Assembly: GCF_034007085.1 (NCBI RefSeq)
Contig: NZ_JAVERO010000050.1
Span: 1-15,028, forward strand
Direction: 5' to 3'
Source: Castellaniella sp034007085
GTDB taxonomy: Bacteria; Pseudomonadota; Gammaproteobacteria; Burkholderiales; Burkholderiaceae_B
DNA length: 15,028 nt
In this document: piece after piece, positions 7,701 through 15,028 of the stretch
Numbering within the stretch: the first letter of the stretch is position 1
How the letters are laid out: each line of letters opens with the position of its first letter
The notes under the pieces: model-generated
What the model was told of the DNA's origin: nothing
What the model saw: only the letters and a program-made list of their open reading frames with translations
Database searches by the model: none
Made by a program: the position numbers and the translations under genes

Positions 7701-7988
7701 CAGCGCCGTCTGGCCCCCCATGGTGGGCAGGACGGCATCGGGCTTTTCGATCTCGATGATCTTTTCCAGGGCCTGCCAGGTGATGGGTTCGATATAGGTG
7801 ACGTCGGCCGTTTCCGGGTCCGTCATGATGGTGGCCGGGTTGCTGTTGACCAGAATGGTGCGAAACCCGTCGGCCTTCAGGGCCTTGCAGGCCTGGGCGC
7901 CGGAATAGTCGAATTCGCAGGCCTGGCCGATGATGATCGGGCCGGCACCGATGATGAGGATGCTGTGGATGTCTGAACGCTTGGGCAT
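4749..7988 (-). CDS. carB: Carbamoyl-phosphate synthase large subunit
   Basis: This 1079-residue protein is the synthetase subunit that uses ammonia from CarA, bicarbonate and two ATP to make carbamoyl phosphate for arginine and pyrimidines. The two duplicated ATP-grasp halves are intact. The first has IIGAGPIIIGQACEFDYSG (residues 12-30), the glycine loop GGTGGGIAYN (182-191) and EMNPRVSRSSA (306-316). The second repeats these with VLGGGPNRIGQGIEFDY and EVNPRASRT (from 842). The MGS-like allosteric domain occupies about 948-1065, including ATRGTA and VTEGRPNIVDMIKNGE. Length is close to the E. coli enzyme (1073). The ATG at 7988 gives the family-standard MPKRxDI N-terminus but has little Shine-Dalgarno. 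It lies 15 bases after carA, so translational coupling is likely. Confidence 0.98.
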   Translation of the reverse strand: MPKRSDIHSILIIGAGPIIIGQACEFDYSGAQACKALKADGFRTILVNSNPATIMTDPETADVTYIEPITWQALEKIIEIEKPDAVLPTMGGQTALNCALDLDRHGVLAKHGVELIGANAQAIDKAEDRLKFKDAMTAIGLESAKSGIAHSMDEAWDVQKRIASELNTSGFPVVIRPSFTLGGTGGGIAYNAEEFETICRRGLEASPTSELLIEESLLGWKEFEMEVVRDSADNCIIVCSIENLDPMGVHTGDSITVAPAQTLTDKEYQIMRNASIAVLREIGVDTGGSNVQFAVNPANGRMIVIEMNPRVSRSSALASKATGFPIAKVAARLAVGYTLDELRNEITGGATPASFEPALDYVVTKVPRFAFEKFPQADSRLTTQMKAVGEVMAIGRTFQESFQKALRGLEVGVDGLNQKTTDRERLQVELGEPGPERIWYVGDAFAQGFSLEEVHNLTKIDPWFLAQIKEIVDIELALEQHTLSELDDGTMRELKRRGFSDRRLAFLLDTTEAEVRKLRHQMNVRPVYKRVDTCAAEFATTTAYMYSTYEDEDEAAPTDRKKIIVLGGGPNRIGQGIEFDYCCVHAALALREDGFETIMVNCNPETVSTDYDTSDRLYFEPLTLEDVLEIVHKENPAGVIVQYGGQTPLKLARALEANGVPIIGTSPDSIDVAEDRERFQKLLTKLGLRQPANRTARTESEALALAGEIGYPLVVRPSYVLGGRAMEIVHEPQDLERYMREAVKVSNDSPVLLDHFLNNATEVDVDCLADGEQVIIGGVMEHIEQAGVHSGDSACSLPPYSLSPEIVTEIERQTALMARALNVKGLMNVQFAIQDGEVYVLEVNPRASRTVPYVSKATGQQLAKIAARVMAGRSLAAQGITAIPAPARYCVKEAVFPFVKFPGVDTILGPEMKSTGEVMGVGETFGEAFVKSQIAAGAWLPESGRVFISVRDQDKPRAVEVARGLASLGFQLIATRGTAAVIEAAGLAVQVVNKVTEGRPNIVDMIKNGEIAMVINTVEERRNAIADSRTIRTQSLANRVTFFTTIAGARAAVEGLQYLRHGGGLKVYSLQAMHAANAA

Positions 7989-8003
7989 GGGGGCGGGGTC
8001 TGT

Positions 8004-9176
<1,173 letters not shown>

Positions 9177-9216
9177 AGTGGAACCCCGGTTATAAAGTCG
9201 ATATTCAAACTTTCCT

Positions 9217-9222
9217 ATTATA
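9217..9222 (-). promoter_or_regulatory. carA -10 box (TATAAT)
   Basis: The minus strand reads TATAAT, a perfect -10 hexamer, here. The predicted transcript would start near 9210, giving a leader of about 34 bases before the TTG codon at 9176. No recognisable -35 lies 16-18 bases upstream, so an activator or weak -35 contact is possible. The position agrees with the TTG start and argues against the longer open frame that runs to 9362. The remainder of the 9177-9367 intergenic region holds only a modest CCCGGC/GCCGGG hairpin (9257-9278) on the tal side and no convincing tal promoter. Confidence 0.55.
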
Positions 9223-9367
9223 CAGCGAGGCCGGGGCCAATCCCCGTGCTCCGCATCCCGGCGGGTGCCGGTGCCGGGTCGCTGGATGGCCGTCCACGGG
9301 CGCGGTTCCGGCGCGAAATGGTCTACAGTAGGGATTTTGCAACTTGTTTCCACTGGGATCACCCTTC

Positions 9368-10312
9368 ATGAGCAATCAACTGGACGCCCTGCGTGCGCTG
9401 ACGACCGTCGTGGCCGACACAGGGGATTTCGAAACCATGCGGGCCTACCGGCCGACTGACGCAACCACCAATCCATCGCTGATCCTCAAGGCCGTGGGCC
9501 AGGATGCCTATCGCCCATTGCTGGATCGGGTGCGGCGCGACCATCCGGGCGCCCCGCTGGCCGAGCAGGCCGATCGTCTGCTGGTAGCCTTTGGCCGTGA
9601 AATCCTGGCCATCGTGCCAGGCCGCGTGTCAACCGAGGTCGATGCCCGCCTGTCCTTCGATACCCAGGCCAGCATCGAGCGCGCGCGGCAGATCATCGCT
9701 CTGTACGAAGCGGACGGCATCCCGCGCGAACGCGTGCTGATCAAGCTGGCCTCGACCTGGGAAGGCATCCAGGCGGCCCGCGCGCTGGAAGCCGAAGGCA
9801 TTCATTGCAATCTGACGCTGCTGTTTTCGCTGACCCAGGCCATCGCCTGTGCTCAGGCCAAGGTTACGTTGATCTCGCCGTTCGTGGGCCGCATCTATGA
9901 CTGGTACAAGAAAGCCGCAGGCGCCGATTGGGACGAGGCCGCGCATGCCGGGGCCCATGACCCGGGCGTGCAGTCCGTGACGCGCATCTATCGCTATTTC
10001 AAGGCGTACGACATCCCCACCCAGGTGATGGGGGCCAGTTTCCGCAATATCGGCCAGATCCGTGCGCTGGCGGGGTGCGACCTGCTGACCATCAGCCCGG
10101 CCCTGCTGGGTGAACTGGCGGCATCCGACGAACCCCTGGCGCCCAGCCTAACCGTCGCGGCCGCCAAGGCGGATGCGCCGGAATGGATTGCCAGCAACGA
10201 GGTCGCCTTCCGCACGAATCTGAACGAAGACGCCATGGCGACGGAAAAACTGGCCGAAGGCATCCGCCTGTTTACCGCCGACGCGCTCAAGCTGGACGCG
10301 CTGTTGTCATGA
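9368..10312 (+). CDS. tal: Transaldolase (TalB type)
   Basis: This 314-residue pentose-phosphate enzyme transfers a dihydroxyacetone unit between sedoheptulose 7-phosphate and glyceraldehyde 3-phosphate. The N-terminus MSNQLDALR...TTVVADTGDF is that of TalB, and DATTNPSLILKA follows. The Schiff-base lysine is Lys126 in VLIKLASTWEGI, with Asp17 and Glu90 (VSTEVDARLSFD) at the expected active-site places. The phosphate-binding region includes SPFVGRIYDWYK and VMGASFRN. The ATG at 9368 is chosen over an in-frame TTG at 9344 because it gives the family N-terminus; a GGAT about 10 bases upstream may act as the ribosome-binding site. It diverges from carA and converges on the ABC cluster; the 120 bases after it show no strong terminator. 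Confidence 0.97.
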   Translation: MSNQLDALRALTTVVADTGDFETMRAYRPTDATTNPSLILKAVGQDAYRPLLDRVRRDHPGAPLAEQADRLLVAFGREILAIVPGRVSTEVDARLSFDTQASIERARQIIALYEADGIPRERVLIKLASTWEGIQAARALEAEGIHCNLTLLFSLTQAIACAQAKVTLISPFVGRIYDWYKKAAGADWDEAAHAGAHDPGVQSVTRIYRYFKAYDIPTQVMGASFRNIGQIRALAGCDLLTISPALLGELAASDEPLAPSLTVAAAKADAPEWIASNEVAFRTNLNEDAMATEKLAEGIRLFTADALKLDALLS

Positions 10313-10432
10313 AGCCGGGCAGGCCGTGGCCGCCCCTTGCAGCGATAGCCGGTGCGATCGCGAGGATGGGCGACGCAGCAGACCGCCCGGATCCACAGAT
10401 GCACGCGGCGTGAGGACTGGTTCAGCGGTTCC

Positions 10433-11221
10433 TTAGACCTTGCCCGATTCCCCGGGGCCAGGCTGCCAGACCAGCAGGCGGCGTTCCGCCAGTGACACGA
10501 GCCCATCCAGCAACAGCGCGAACACCGTCAGCACGACGATGCCGGCGAACACGGTATTCACGTCCAGCGTGCCTTCGGCCTGCAGGATCAGATAACCCAC
10601 CCCGGCGGCCGAGCCCAGGTATTCGCCCACGACGGCCCCGACGAAGGCCAGTCCCACCGAGGTATGCAGGCTAGAGAACACCCAGCTGGTGGCCGAAGGC
10701 AGGTAGACATGGCGCAGCAGCTGGCGGCGGCTGGCGCCCAGCATGCGGGCGTTGTCCAGCAGGGTCGGGCTGACCTCGCGCACGCCCCGGTAGACGTTGA
10801 AAAAGACGATGAAGAACACCAGCGTCACGGCCAGGGCGACCTTGGACCAGATGCCCAGGCCGAACCACATCCCGAAGATTGGCGCCAGGATCACGCGGGG
10901 CATGGAATTGGCGGCCGTGACGTAGGGTTCGAGCAGGGCGCTGGCGTTGCGTGACAGACCCAGCCACAGGCCGAATCCCAGCCCGCCGACGGTGCCGATG
11001 AAAAAGGCCAGTACGGTTTCGGACAGGGTGATCCACAGGTGCCGGTAGATCCCGGCATCGGTGACGAACCAGGCCCAGATGACCTGGGCGACTTCCAGTG
11101 GCCGGCCAAAGAAGAACGCCACGTTGCGGCTCAGCGAGGCCCAGTGCCAGATCAGCAGGACGGCGACCAGCAAGGCCAGTTGCAGTGCGCGCAGGACAGG
11201 TTTGGAAAATTCGGATTTCAT
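10433..11221 (-). CDS. ABC transporter permease, NitT/TauT (SsuC/TauC-like)
   Basis: This 262-residue inner-membrane protein has about six hydrophobic segments (roughly 11-29, 67-89, 104-122, 127-145, 183-203 and 222-243). The cytoplasmic coupling loop that contacts the ATPase is DNARMLGASRRQLLRHVYLP (157-176), the EAA motif of binding-protein-dependent permeases. SMPRVILAPIFGMWFGLGIWSK and GEYLGSAAGVGYLI are typical of the nitrate/sulfonate/taurine class. The ATG overlaps the ATPase stop codon in an ATGA arrangement (11218-11221), so the two are translationally coupled. It is the last gene of the cluster and ends in TAA. The substrate is not shown by the sequence. Confidence 0.93.
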   Translation of the reverse strand: MKSEFSKPVLRALQLALLVAVLLIWHWASLSRNVAFFFGRPLEVAQVIWAWFVTDAGIYRHLWITLSETVLAFFIGTVGGLGFGLWLGLSRNASALLEPYVTAANSMPRVILAPIFGMWFGLGIWSKVALAVTLVFFIVFFNVYRGVREVSPTLLDNARMLGASRRQLLRHVYLPSATSWVFSSLHTSVGLAFVGAVVGEYLGSAAGVGYLILQAEGTLDVNTVFAGIVVLTVFALLLDGLVSLAERRLLVWQPGPGESGKV

Positions 11222-12057
11222 GGTTGCAGACGTTGCCGTTCGTAGCCTTTCAGGACTTCGTCGCGCAGCACGGCCCAGATGGCCTGGTGCAGTTCGACGA
11301 AACGAGCGTGCATGCGGACTTCGGCCACATCCCGCGGGCGAGGGATGTCGATCGTGAATTCACCGATTGGATGGGTGGCCGGGCCGGCGGACAGCACGAC
11401 CACGCGGTCGCTCATGGCGATGGCTTCGTCCAGGTCGTGCGTGATGAACAGCACGGCCTTGCGCCGGTCCATCCACAGGTCCAGGACCTCGTTTTCCATG
11501 AGCTGGCGGGTCTGGATGTCCAGGGCCGAGAATGGCTCGTCCATCAGGATGATGTCGGGATCGCGGATCAGGGTCTGGGCCAGCATGACTCGCTTGCGCA
11601 TGCCACCCGACATCTGGTGCGGGTAGCGGTCCTCGAAACCGCCCAGCCCGACCCGGCGCAGCCATTCGCGGCTGCGTGCGGTGATTTCGGCGGCGGCGAC
11701 CCCGGCGAATTCCAGTCCGGCAGACACATTGGCCAGGGCATTGCGCCAGGGCATCAGGGCTTCGCCCTGGAACATATAGCCTGCCCGCGTGTTCACGCCA
11801 TGCAGCGGCTGGCCGAACACCTGGACCTGGCCGGACGTGGGGCGCAGCAGTCCGGCCGCCATGTTCAGCAGGGTGGACTTGCCGCAGCCCGTCGGGCCGA
11901 CGACCGAGACGAATTCGCCGGGCGCCACGTCCAGGCAGGCGTCACGCATGGCCGTGTAGGGCGTGCCGTCGGGCGCGTTGAAGATGCAGGTGACCTGGTC
12001 CAGCCGCAAGGCGGGCTGGTCCGCCCCGGCCGTGGATGGATGCGCGTGTTCAGGCAT
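11218..12057 (-). CDS. ABC transporter ATP-binding protein, NitT/TauT type
   Basis: This 279-residue ATPase drives the importer formed with the flanking permease and binding protein. All nucleotide-binding motifs are intact: Walker A GPTGCGKST (54-62), Q-loop Gln97 in YMFQGEALMPW, signature SGGMRKR (150-156), Walker B ILMDEP (170-175), D-loop SALD and switch His207 in ITHDLDEA. SGGMRKRVMLA and LMPWRNALANV are typical of the taurine/sulfonate/nitrate subclass. The frame is open upstream to 12339, but the ATG at 12057 is preferred because the extra residues are low-complexity shadow of the binding-protein gene. It overlaps that gene's stop by eight bases. Confidence 0.94.
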   Translation of the reverse strand: MPEHAHPSTAGADQPALRLDQVTCIFNAPDGTPYTAMRDACLDVAPGEFVSVVGPTGCGKSTLLNMAAGLLRPTSGQVQVFGQPLHGVNTRAGYMFQGEALMPWRNALANVSAGLEFAGVAAAEITARSREWLRRVGLGGFEDRYPHQMSGGMRKRVMLAQTLIRDPDIILMDEPFSALDIQTRQLMENEVLDLWMDRRKAVLFITHDLDEAIAMSDRVVVLSAGPATHPIGEFTIDIPRPRDVAEVRMHARFVELHQAIWAVLRDEVLKGYERQRLQP

Positions 12058-13096
12058 GAGGATACTGCTGGTTGGCCTTGGCGGCGAATTGATTGGTCCA
12101 GATGCGGGAAATGTCGATGGCCGTGCGGTCGAAATTCGGGACGAATTCCGCCAGCGCATTGAGCGCCGTCTGCGGGCCGTCTTCTGGCACCAGTCCATCG
12201 GGCGACAAGGCTTCGCGGTTGCCCTTGAGCGCCAGCTTGTACAGATCGGGGTCGCCCAGCAGGTAGGATTGGGGCACCAGCGCGGCGATGTCGTCTGCCG
12301 ATGAAGCCTGGATCCATTTGTCGGCGCGCACCATGGCATTGGTCAGCGCCTGGGTGGTGTTGGGGTTGGCGTCGATGAAGGTCTGGGCTGCATACAGGCA
12401 GCCTGCCGGCATGTTGCCGCCGAAGATTGTCTGCGCATCGGCCAGGGTGCGGGTGTCGGCGATGATGTGGATGGCGTCTTCCTTGACCAGGGTGCTGATC
12501 ACCGGGTCCAGGTTGGCGATGGCGTCGATCTGGCCGGAGCGCAGGGCCGTGATTGCCCCGGCGCCCGCGCCCACGCCGATGAAGGACACGTCGGTGGGTT
12601 TGATCCCGTGCTGCGCCAGAAAGAAACTGACCATCATGTTGGTCGAGGATCCGGGGGCGGTGACGCCGATTTTCTTGCCTTTCAGGTCGGCGGGCGTCTT
12701 GTAGTCGGGCAGGGTCTTTTTCGAGACACCCAGCACGATCATGGGCGCCCGGCCTTGCAGCGCGAAGCAGCGGTAGTACTGGCCCTTGGCCTGCAGGTTG
12801 ATGGTGTGTTCGAAGGCGCCGGACACCACATCAGCGCTGCCGCCCACCACGGCCTGGAGCGCCTTGGAACCGCCGGCAAAGTCGGCGACGGTGACGTCCA
12901 GGCCCTCGTCCTTGAAATAGCCCTTCAGGCTGGCGACGGACAGGGGCAGATAGTAGATCAGCGCCTGGCCGCCGACGGCGATGGTCAGGGATGTTTTTTC
13001 GAGCAGAGGGGCCTGTGCGAAGGACAGGCCGGGCAGGGTGCCCAGCAGTCCGGCGGCTCCCGCAGTCTTGAGCAGTGTGCGGCGTGAAATCGGCAT
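12050..13096 (-). CDS. ABC substrate-binding protein, NitT/TauT family, Tat-like leader
   Basis: This 348-residue periplasmic solute receptor starts MPISRRTLLKTAGAAGLLG...SFAQA, a twin-arginine signal with probable cleavage near residue 29. The mature part has the type II binding fold of NMT1/SsuA-like proteins: a YYLPLSVASLKGYFKDEGLDV strand-helix, GSKALQAVVGGSADV, then DLKGKKIGVTAPGSSTNMMV and ALRSGQIDAIANLDP. The ATG at 13096 is preferred to one at 13120 because a GGAG lies about ten bases upstream of it and it places the RR motif at the very N-terminus. It is the first gene of the importer cluster. Tat-routed members of this family are common; the ligand is not predictable from sequence alone, and no neighbouring catabolic gene indicates one. 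Confidence 0.92.
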   Translation of the reverse strand: MPISRRTLLKTAGAAGLLGTLPGLSFAQAPLLEKTSLTIAVGGQALIYYLPLSVASLKGYFKDEGLDVTVADFAGGSKALQAVVGGSADVVSGAFEHTINLQAKGQYYRCFALQGRAPMIVLGVSKKTLPDYKTPADLKGKKIGVTAPGSSTNMMVSFFLAQHGIKPTDVSFIGVGAGAGAITALRSGQIDAIANLDPVISTLVKEDAIHIIADTRTLADAQTIFGGNMPAGCLYAAQTFIDANPNTTQALTNAMVRADKWIQASSADDIAALVPQSYLLGDPDLYKLALKGNREALSPDGLVPEDGPQTALNALAEFVPNFDRTAIDISRIWTNQFAAKANQQYPHA

Positions 13097-13163
13097 GGTG
13101 GCGTATCTCCGTAGTGTCATGCGGCGTATTTGAAGATTCGATGATAGCGCAGTGGCGTGCCGG

Positions 13164-13193
13164 GGCCTGGCGCGCAGCGCCTTGTGCCAGGCC
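13164..13193. terminator. Hairpin between recR and the ABC cluster
   Basis: GGCCTGGC (13164-13171) and GCCAGGCC (13186-13193) form an eight-pair GC stem around a 14-base loop that can itself fold. It lies 26 bases beyond the recR stop in the direction of transcription. No U run follows on the minus strand, so it is a plausible but non-canonical terminator for dnaX-ybaB-recR, or a leader structure for the downstream ABC genes. Confidence 0.4.
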
Positions 13194-13218
13194 TATGGCG
13201 CGTTCAGCGGTGTTGTGA

Positions 13219-13827
13219 TCAGCCGGGCCGGCGCTCCATCAGGGCCCAGGCGATCGTGCCGGCATCGACGTATTCCAGTTCGCTGCCGCTGGGCACGCCG
13301 CGCGCCAGCCGGGTCACTTGGACGCCGCATTCGCGCAGCATCTCGGCCAGGTAATAGGCCGTGGTTTCGCCTTCGGCGGTGAAATTGGTGGCCAGGATGA
13401 CTTCCTTGACCAGTCCGTCCTGGACCCGGTCGCGCAAAGCGGCGAACTGGACCTGATCCGGGCCCACGCCTTCCAGGGGCGCCAAGCGGCCCATCAGGAC
13501 GTAGTACAGGCCCCGGTAGCCATGGCTGGCCTCGATCATGTTCTGGTCGGCCGGGGTTTCGACGACACACAGCACGGACGGGTCCCGGTCCGGGTTTGCG
13601 CAGGTGGCGCAGACCGGCGTCTGCGAAAAGGAATTGCAGCGTTCGCAGTGGCGCAATCCGCTGACGGCATCGCGCAGGGCATCGCCCAGGCGCAGGGCAC
13701 CGTCCGGATCGTGCTGCAGCAGGTGGTAGGCCATGCGTCGGGCGGTGCGCACACCCACGCCGGGCAGCCCTCGCAAGGCATCGATCAGGGCGCGCAGGGG
13801 TTCGGGTTCGGGCAGGCCGGTGGCCAT
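13219..13827 (-). CDS. recR: Recombination mediator protein RecR
   Basis: This 202-residue protein acts with RecF and RecO to load RecA at single-strand gaps. The helix-hairpin-helix is LRGLPGVGVRTARRMAYHLL (18-37). The C4 zinc finger is complete (Cys61, Cys64, Cys73, Cys76 in CERCNSFSQTPVCATC). The Toprim domain runs about 84-178, including VVETPADQNMIEASHGYRGLYYVLMG and ATNFTAEGETTA. The tail VPSGSELEYVDAGTIAWALMERR is the standard RecR end. The ATG at 13827 follows ybaB by 16 bases. The gene order dnaX-ybaB-recR is the widely conserved one, supporting cotranscription. Confidence 0.97.
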   Translation of the reverse strand: MATGLPEPEPLRALIDALRGLPGVGVRTARRMAYHLLQHDPDGALRLGDALRDAVSGLRHCERCNSFSQTPVCATCANPDRDPSVLCVVETPADQNMIEASHGYRGLYYVLMGRLAPLEGVGPDQVQFAALRDRVQDGLVKEVILATNFTAEGETTAYYLAEMLRECGVQVTRLARGVPSGSELEYVDAGTIAWALMERRPG

Positions 13828-13843
13828 CTCGGCGTCTGGGGGC

Positions 13844-14170
13844 TCAGAACGGCAGTTTCATGCCCGGCGGCAGGGACAGGCCAGCCGTCACGGCGGACAT
13901 TTTTTCCTGGGCGGTGGCCTCGGCTTTGCGCTGGGCGTCGTTGAAGGCGGCGGCCACCAGGTCTTCGATCATGTCGCGGTCGTCGTCAAACAGCGACGGG
14001 TCGATGCTCACGCGCTTGACATCGTATTTGCAGCTCATGGTGACCTTGACCAGGCCGCCGCCCGCAGCGCCTTCGACCATCAGGTCGGCCAGGGCGTCTT
14101 GTGCCTTTTTCATGTTTTCCTGCATCTGCTGGGCCTGGCGCATCAGCCCGGCAATCTGACCTTTCATCAT
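13844..14170 (-). CDS. ybaB: YbaB/EbfC nucleoid-associated protein
   Basis: This 108-residue DNA-binding protein forms tweezer-like dimers that coat the nucleoid. The N-terminal helix MMKGQIAGLMRQAQQMQENMKKAQDAL is the standard family start. Then come the glycine-rich turn AAGGGLVKVTMSC and VKRVSIDPSLF, and the C-terminal helix DMIEDLVAAAFNDAQRKAE. The tail GLSLPPGMKLPF is typical of betaproteobacterial members. The first of two consecutive ATG codons (14170) is preferred because an AGGA motif lies seven bases upstream. It sits 43 bases after dnaX and 16 bases before recR. Confidence 0.96.
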   Translation of the reverse strand: MMKGQIAGLMRQAQQMQENMKKAQDALADLMVEGAAGGGLVKVTMSCKYDVKRVSIDPSLFDDDRDMIEDLVAAAFNDAQRKAEATAQEKMSAVTAGLSLPPGMKLPF

Positions 14171-14213
14171 GGCAGTGTCCTGGTTCTAGGGGTTCATCAA
14201 GTAAAGAAGGCGA

Positions 14214-15028
14214 CTATACCGCAGGCGGGCGGACCGAGCCCGGCACGACCCGGGCGGCGAAGCGCTGCGCCAGGGTGCGCACCAGATCGTCTTGTGCGAC
14301 CGCCTGCTCGGCGGCCTGCTGGCGGCGACCGCGTTCGGCCTGGTCGACGGCCTGGGCGGTGTCCGCGCCCGTGGCGCCGTATTCGACCTCCAGCCGCAGG
14401 ACCCGGCCGAAATATTCGGACAGGACCGTGCGCAGCCGGTCGTGGCCGCCGCCGTCTGCATACGCATGGATGGCCACCCGCAGGCGGATCTGCTGGTCGT
14501 CGCCCGCCAGCCATTCGCTGTTCAGTGCCAGCGCCTGGGCTGCGCCGCTGATCGGCAGGCGGCTGGCCACGGCGGGCCAGTCCTGAGCCGTCATCTGGCA
14601 GGGATCGGGGGTTTCGGGCCGTGCGGCGGGGGGGGCGGCAGACAGACCGGCAATGGCTGCGGATGCATCGGGGTCCATCCCCAGATCGTCCAGGGATGCC
14701 GCCGTGTCGAACGCATCGGACAGGTTGTCGGGGACGGCGTCGGTCCAGTCGTCGGATGCGGATGTCGCCTCGTCGGGCGGTGCGGGTGGGGCCGGGTCAC
14801 GCGCTGGGGCCGGATCCTGGCTCGGGGCCGGATCGGGTGCGGGCGCCGGGATGGGTGTGGGCGCGGGTTCCGGGGCGTGCGCGGGTTCTGGGGCGTGCGC
14901 GGCTTCCCAGGCGGGGGGCTCGACGGGGGTGGCGTCTGCCTTGGCCGCGGTTTCACTATGCAAAGGCGCGCTGGTCATGGGAGCCGTGCCGGGCTGGGCG
15001 ACGGGAGGCGCCCCCATGATCACGGCTC
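14214..15028 (-). CDS. dnaX: DNA polymerase III tau subunit, C-terminal part (5' truncated)
   Basis: The frame is open to the window edge and ends in TAG at 14214, so about 271 residues of the C-terminal part are present and the ATPase clamp-loader domains lie outside. The region begins with a long Pro/Ala/Glu/Asp-rich linker (roughly the first 130 residues) and then the tau-specific fold: DWPAVASRLPISGAAQALALNSEW, LRVAIHAYADGG, VLSEYFGRVLRLEVEYG and a final helix DDLVRTLAQRFAARVVPGSVRPPAV. This domain contacts the polymerase alpha subunit in tau. A GTG and an ATG close to the edge are internal codons, not the start. Any frameshift site giving a shorter gamma form would lie outside the window. 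The position upstream of ybaB-recR fits the conserved cluster. Confidence 0.93.
   Translation of the reverse strand, partial: AVIMGAPPVAQPGTAPMTSAPLHSETAAKADATPVEPPAWEAAHAPEPAHAPEPAPTPIPAPAPDPAPSQDPAPARDPAPPAPPDEATSASDDWTDAVPDNLSDAFDTAASLDDLGMDPDASAAIAGLSAAPPAARPETPDPCQMTAQDWPAVASRLPISGAAQALALNSEWLAGDDQQIRLRVAIHAYADGGGHDRLRTVLSEYFGRVLRLEVEYGATGADTAQAVDQAERGRRQQAAEQAVAQDDLVRTLAQRFAARVVPGSVRPPAV
14863..14898. repeat. Two tandem 18-base repeats within the dnaX linker
   Basis: Two adjacent 18-base units (14863-14880 and 14881-14898) differ at one base. They encode consecutive copies of the hexapeptide pattern AHAPEP. They belong to a wider Pro-Ala low-complexity stretch (about 14775-14920) that also holds repeated GGGGCCGGATC. 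Replication slippage is the likely origin. The reading frame is preserved. Confidence 0.75.

Noticed and set aside
9177..9362. N-terminal extension of carA to an ATG at 9362
   Set aside because: The added residues are not CarA-like, the region includes a TATAAT box, and the extended protein would exceed the usual length.
9344..9367. TTG start for tal at 9344
   Set aside because: The ATG at 9368 gives the family-standard MSNQLDALR N-terminus.
10313..10432. Possible small gene or terminator after tal
   Set aside because: Only a weak interrupted hairpin near 10320-10340 without a U run, and no open frame with coding character.
12058..12339. N-terminal extension of the ABC ATPase
   Set aside because: The extra 94 residues are Arg/Ser/Pro-rich shadow of the binding-protein gene; the ATG at 12057 gives the normal start.

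Overview
The window looks like ordinary chromosome of a high-GC betaproteobacterium, most likely Burkholderiales and plausibly Alcaligenaceae. This rests on family resemblance of CarA, CarB, Tal, RecR and DnaX and on the strong G/C bias at third codon positions. It is not a database result. Coding density is high, no gene-free stretch exceeds 300 bases, and I saw no tRNA, rRNA, CRISPR array, insertion sequence or phage gene.

Layout. A 5'-truncated GNAT acetyltransferase (+) of the TacT toxin type enters at the left edge and ends in a strong hairpin. Converging on it is a minus-strand sulfide-response cluster running 2559 to 467. It holds an ArsR-family regulator with the cysteine spacing of the persulfide sensors SqrR/BigR, a type II-like sulfide:quinone oxidoreductase with a Tat-like leader, and a small three-helix membrane protein resembling DUF5368. 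An AT-rich promoter/operator island precedes the regulator. A clean hairpin terminator then separates the cluster from a secreted YtcJ-type amidohydrolase (minus). Next come carB and carA (minus), which make carbamoyl phosphate for arginine and pyrimidine synthesis. carA appears to start at TTG and has a consensus -10 box. Diverging from carA is tal (+), a pentose-phosphate transaldolase. Converging on tal is a three-gene ABC importer of the nitrate/sulfonate/taurine class (substrate-binding protein, ATPase, permease; minus) with overlapping genes. The right end is the conserved dnaX-ybaB-recR group (minus), with dnaX cut by the window edge.

How the genes work together. In the sulfide cluster the regulator would sense persulfides made when sulfide is oxidised and release its own operator. 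SQR would pass electrons from sulfide to quinone at the membrane. The role of the DUF5368-like protein is unknown. carAB forms the two-subunit synthetase. The ABC genes form one importer whose substrate cannot be read from the sequence. dnaX-ybaB-recR is the widespread replication/repair cluster.

I found no convincing wholly new system. The best leads are the regulator-SQR-DUF5368 unit with its operator island, the TTG start of carA, the structured region after carB, and the uncharacterised small membrane protein.
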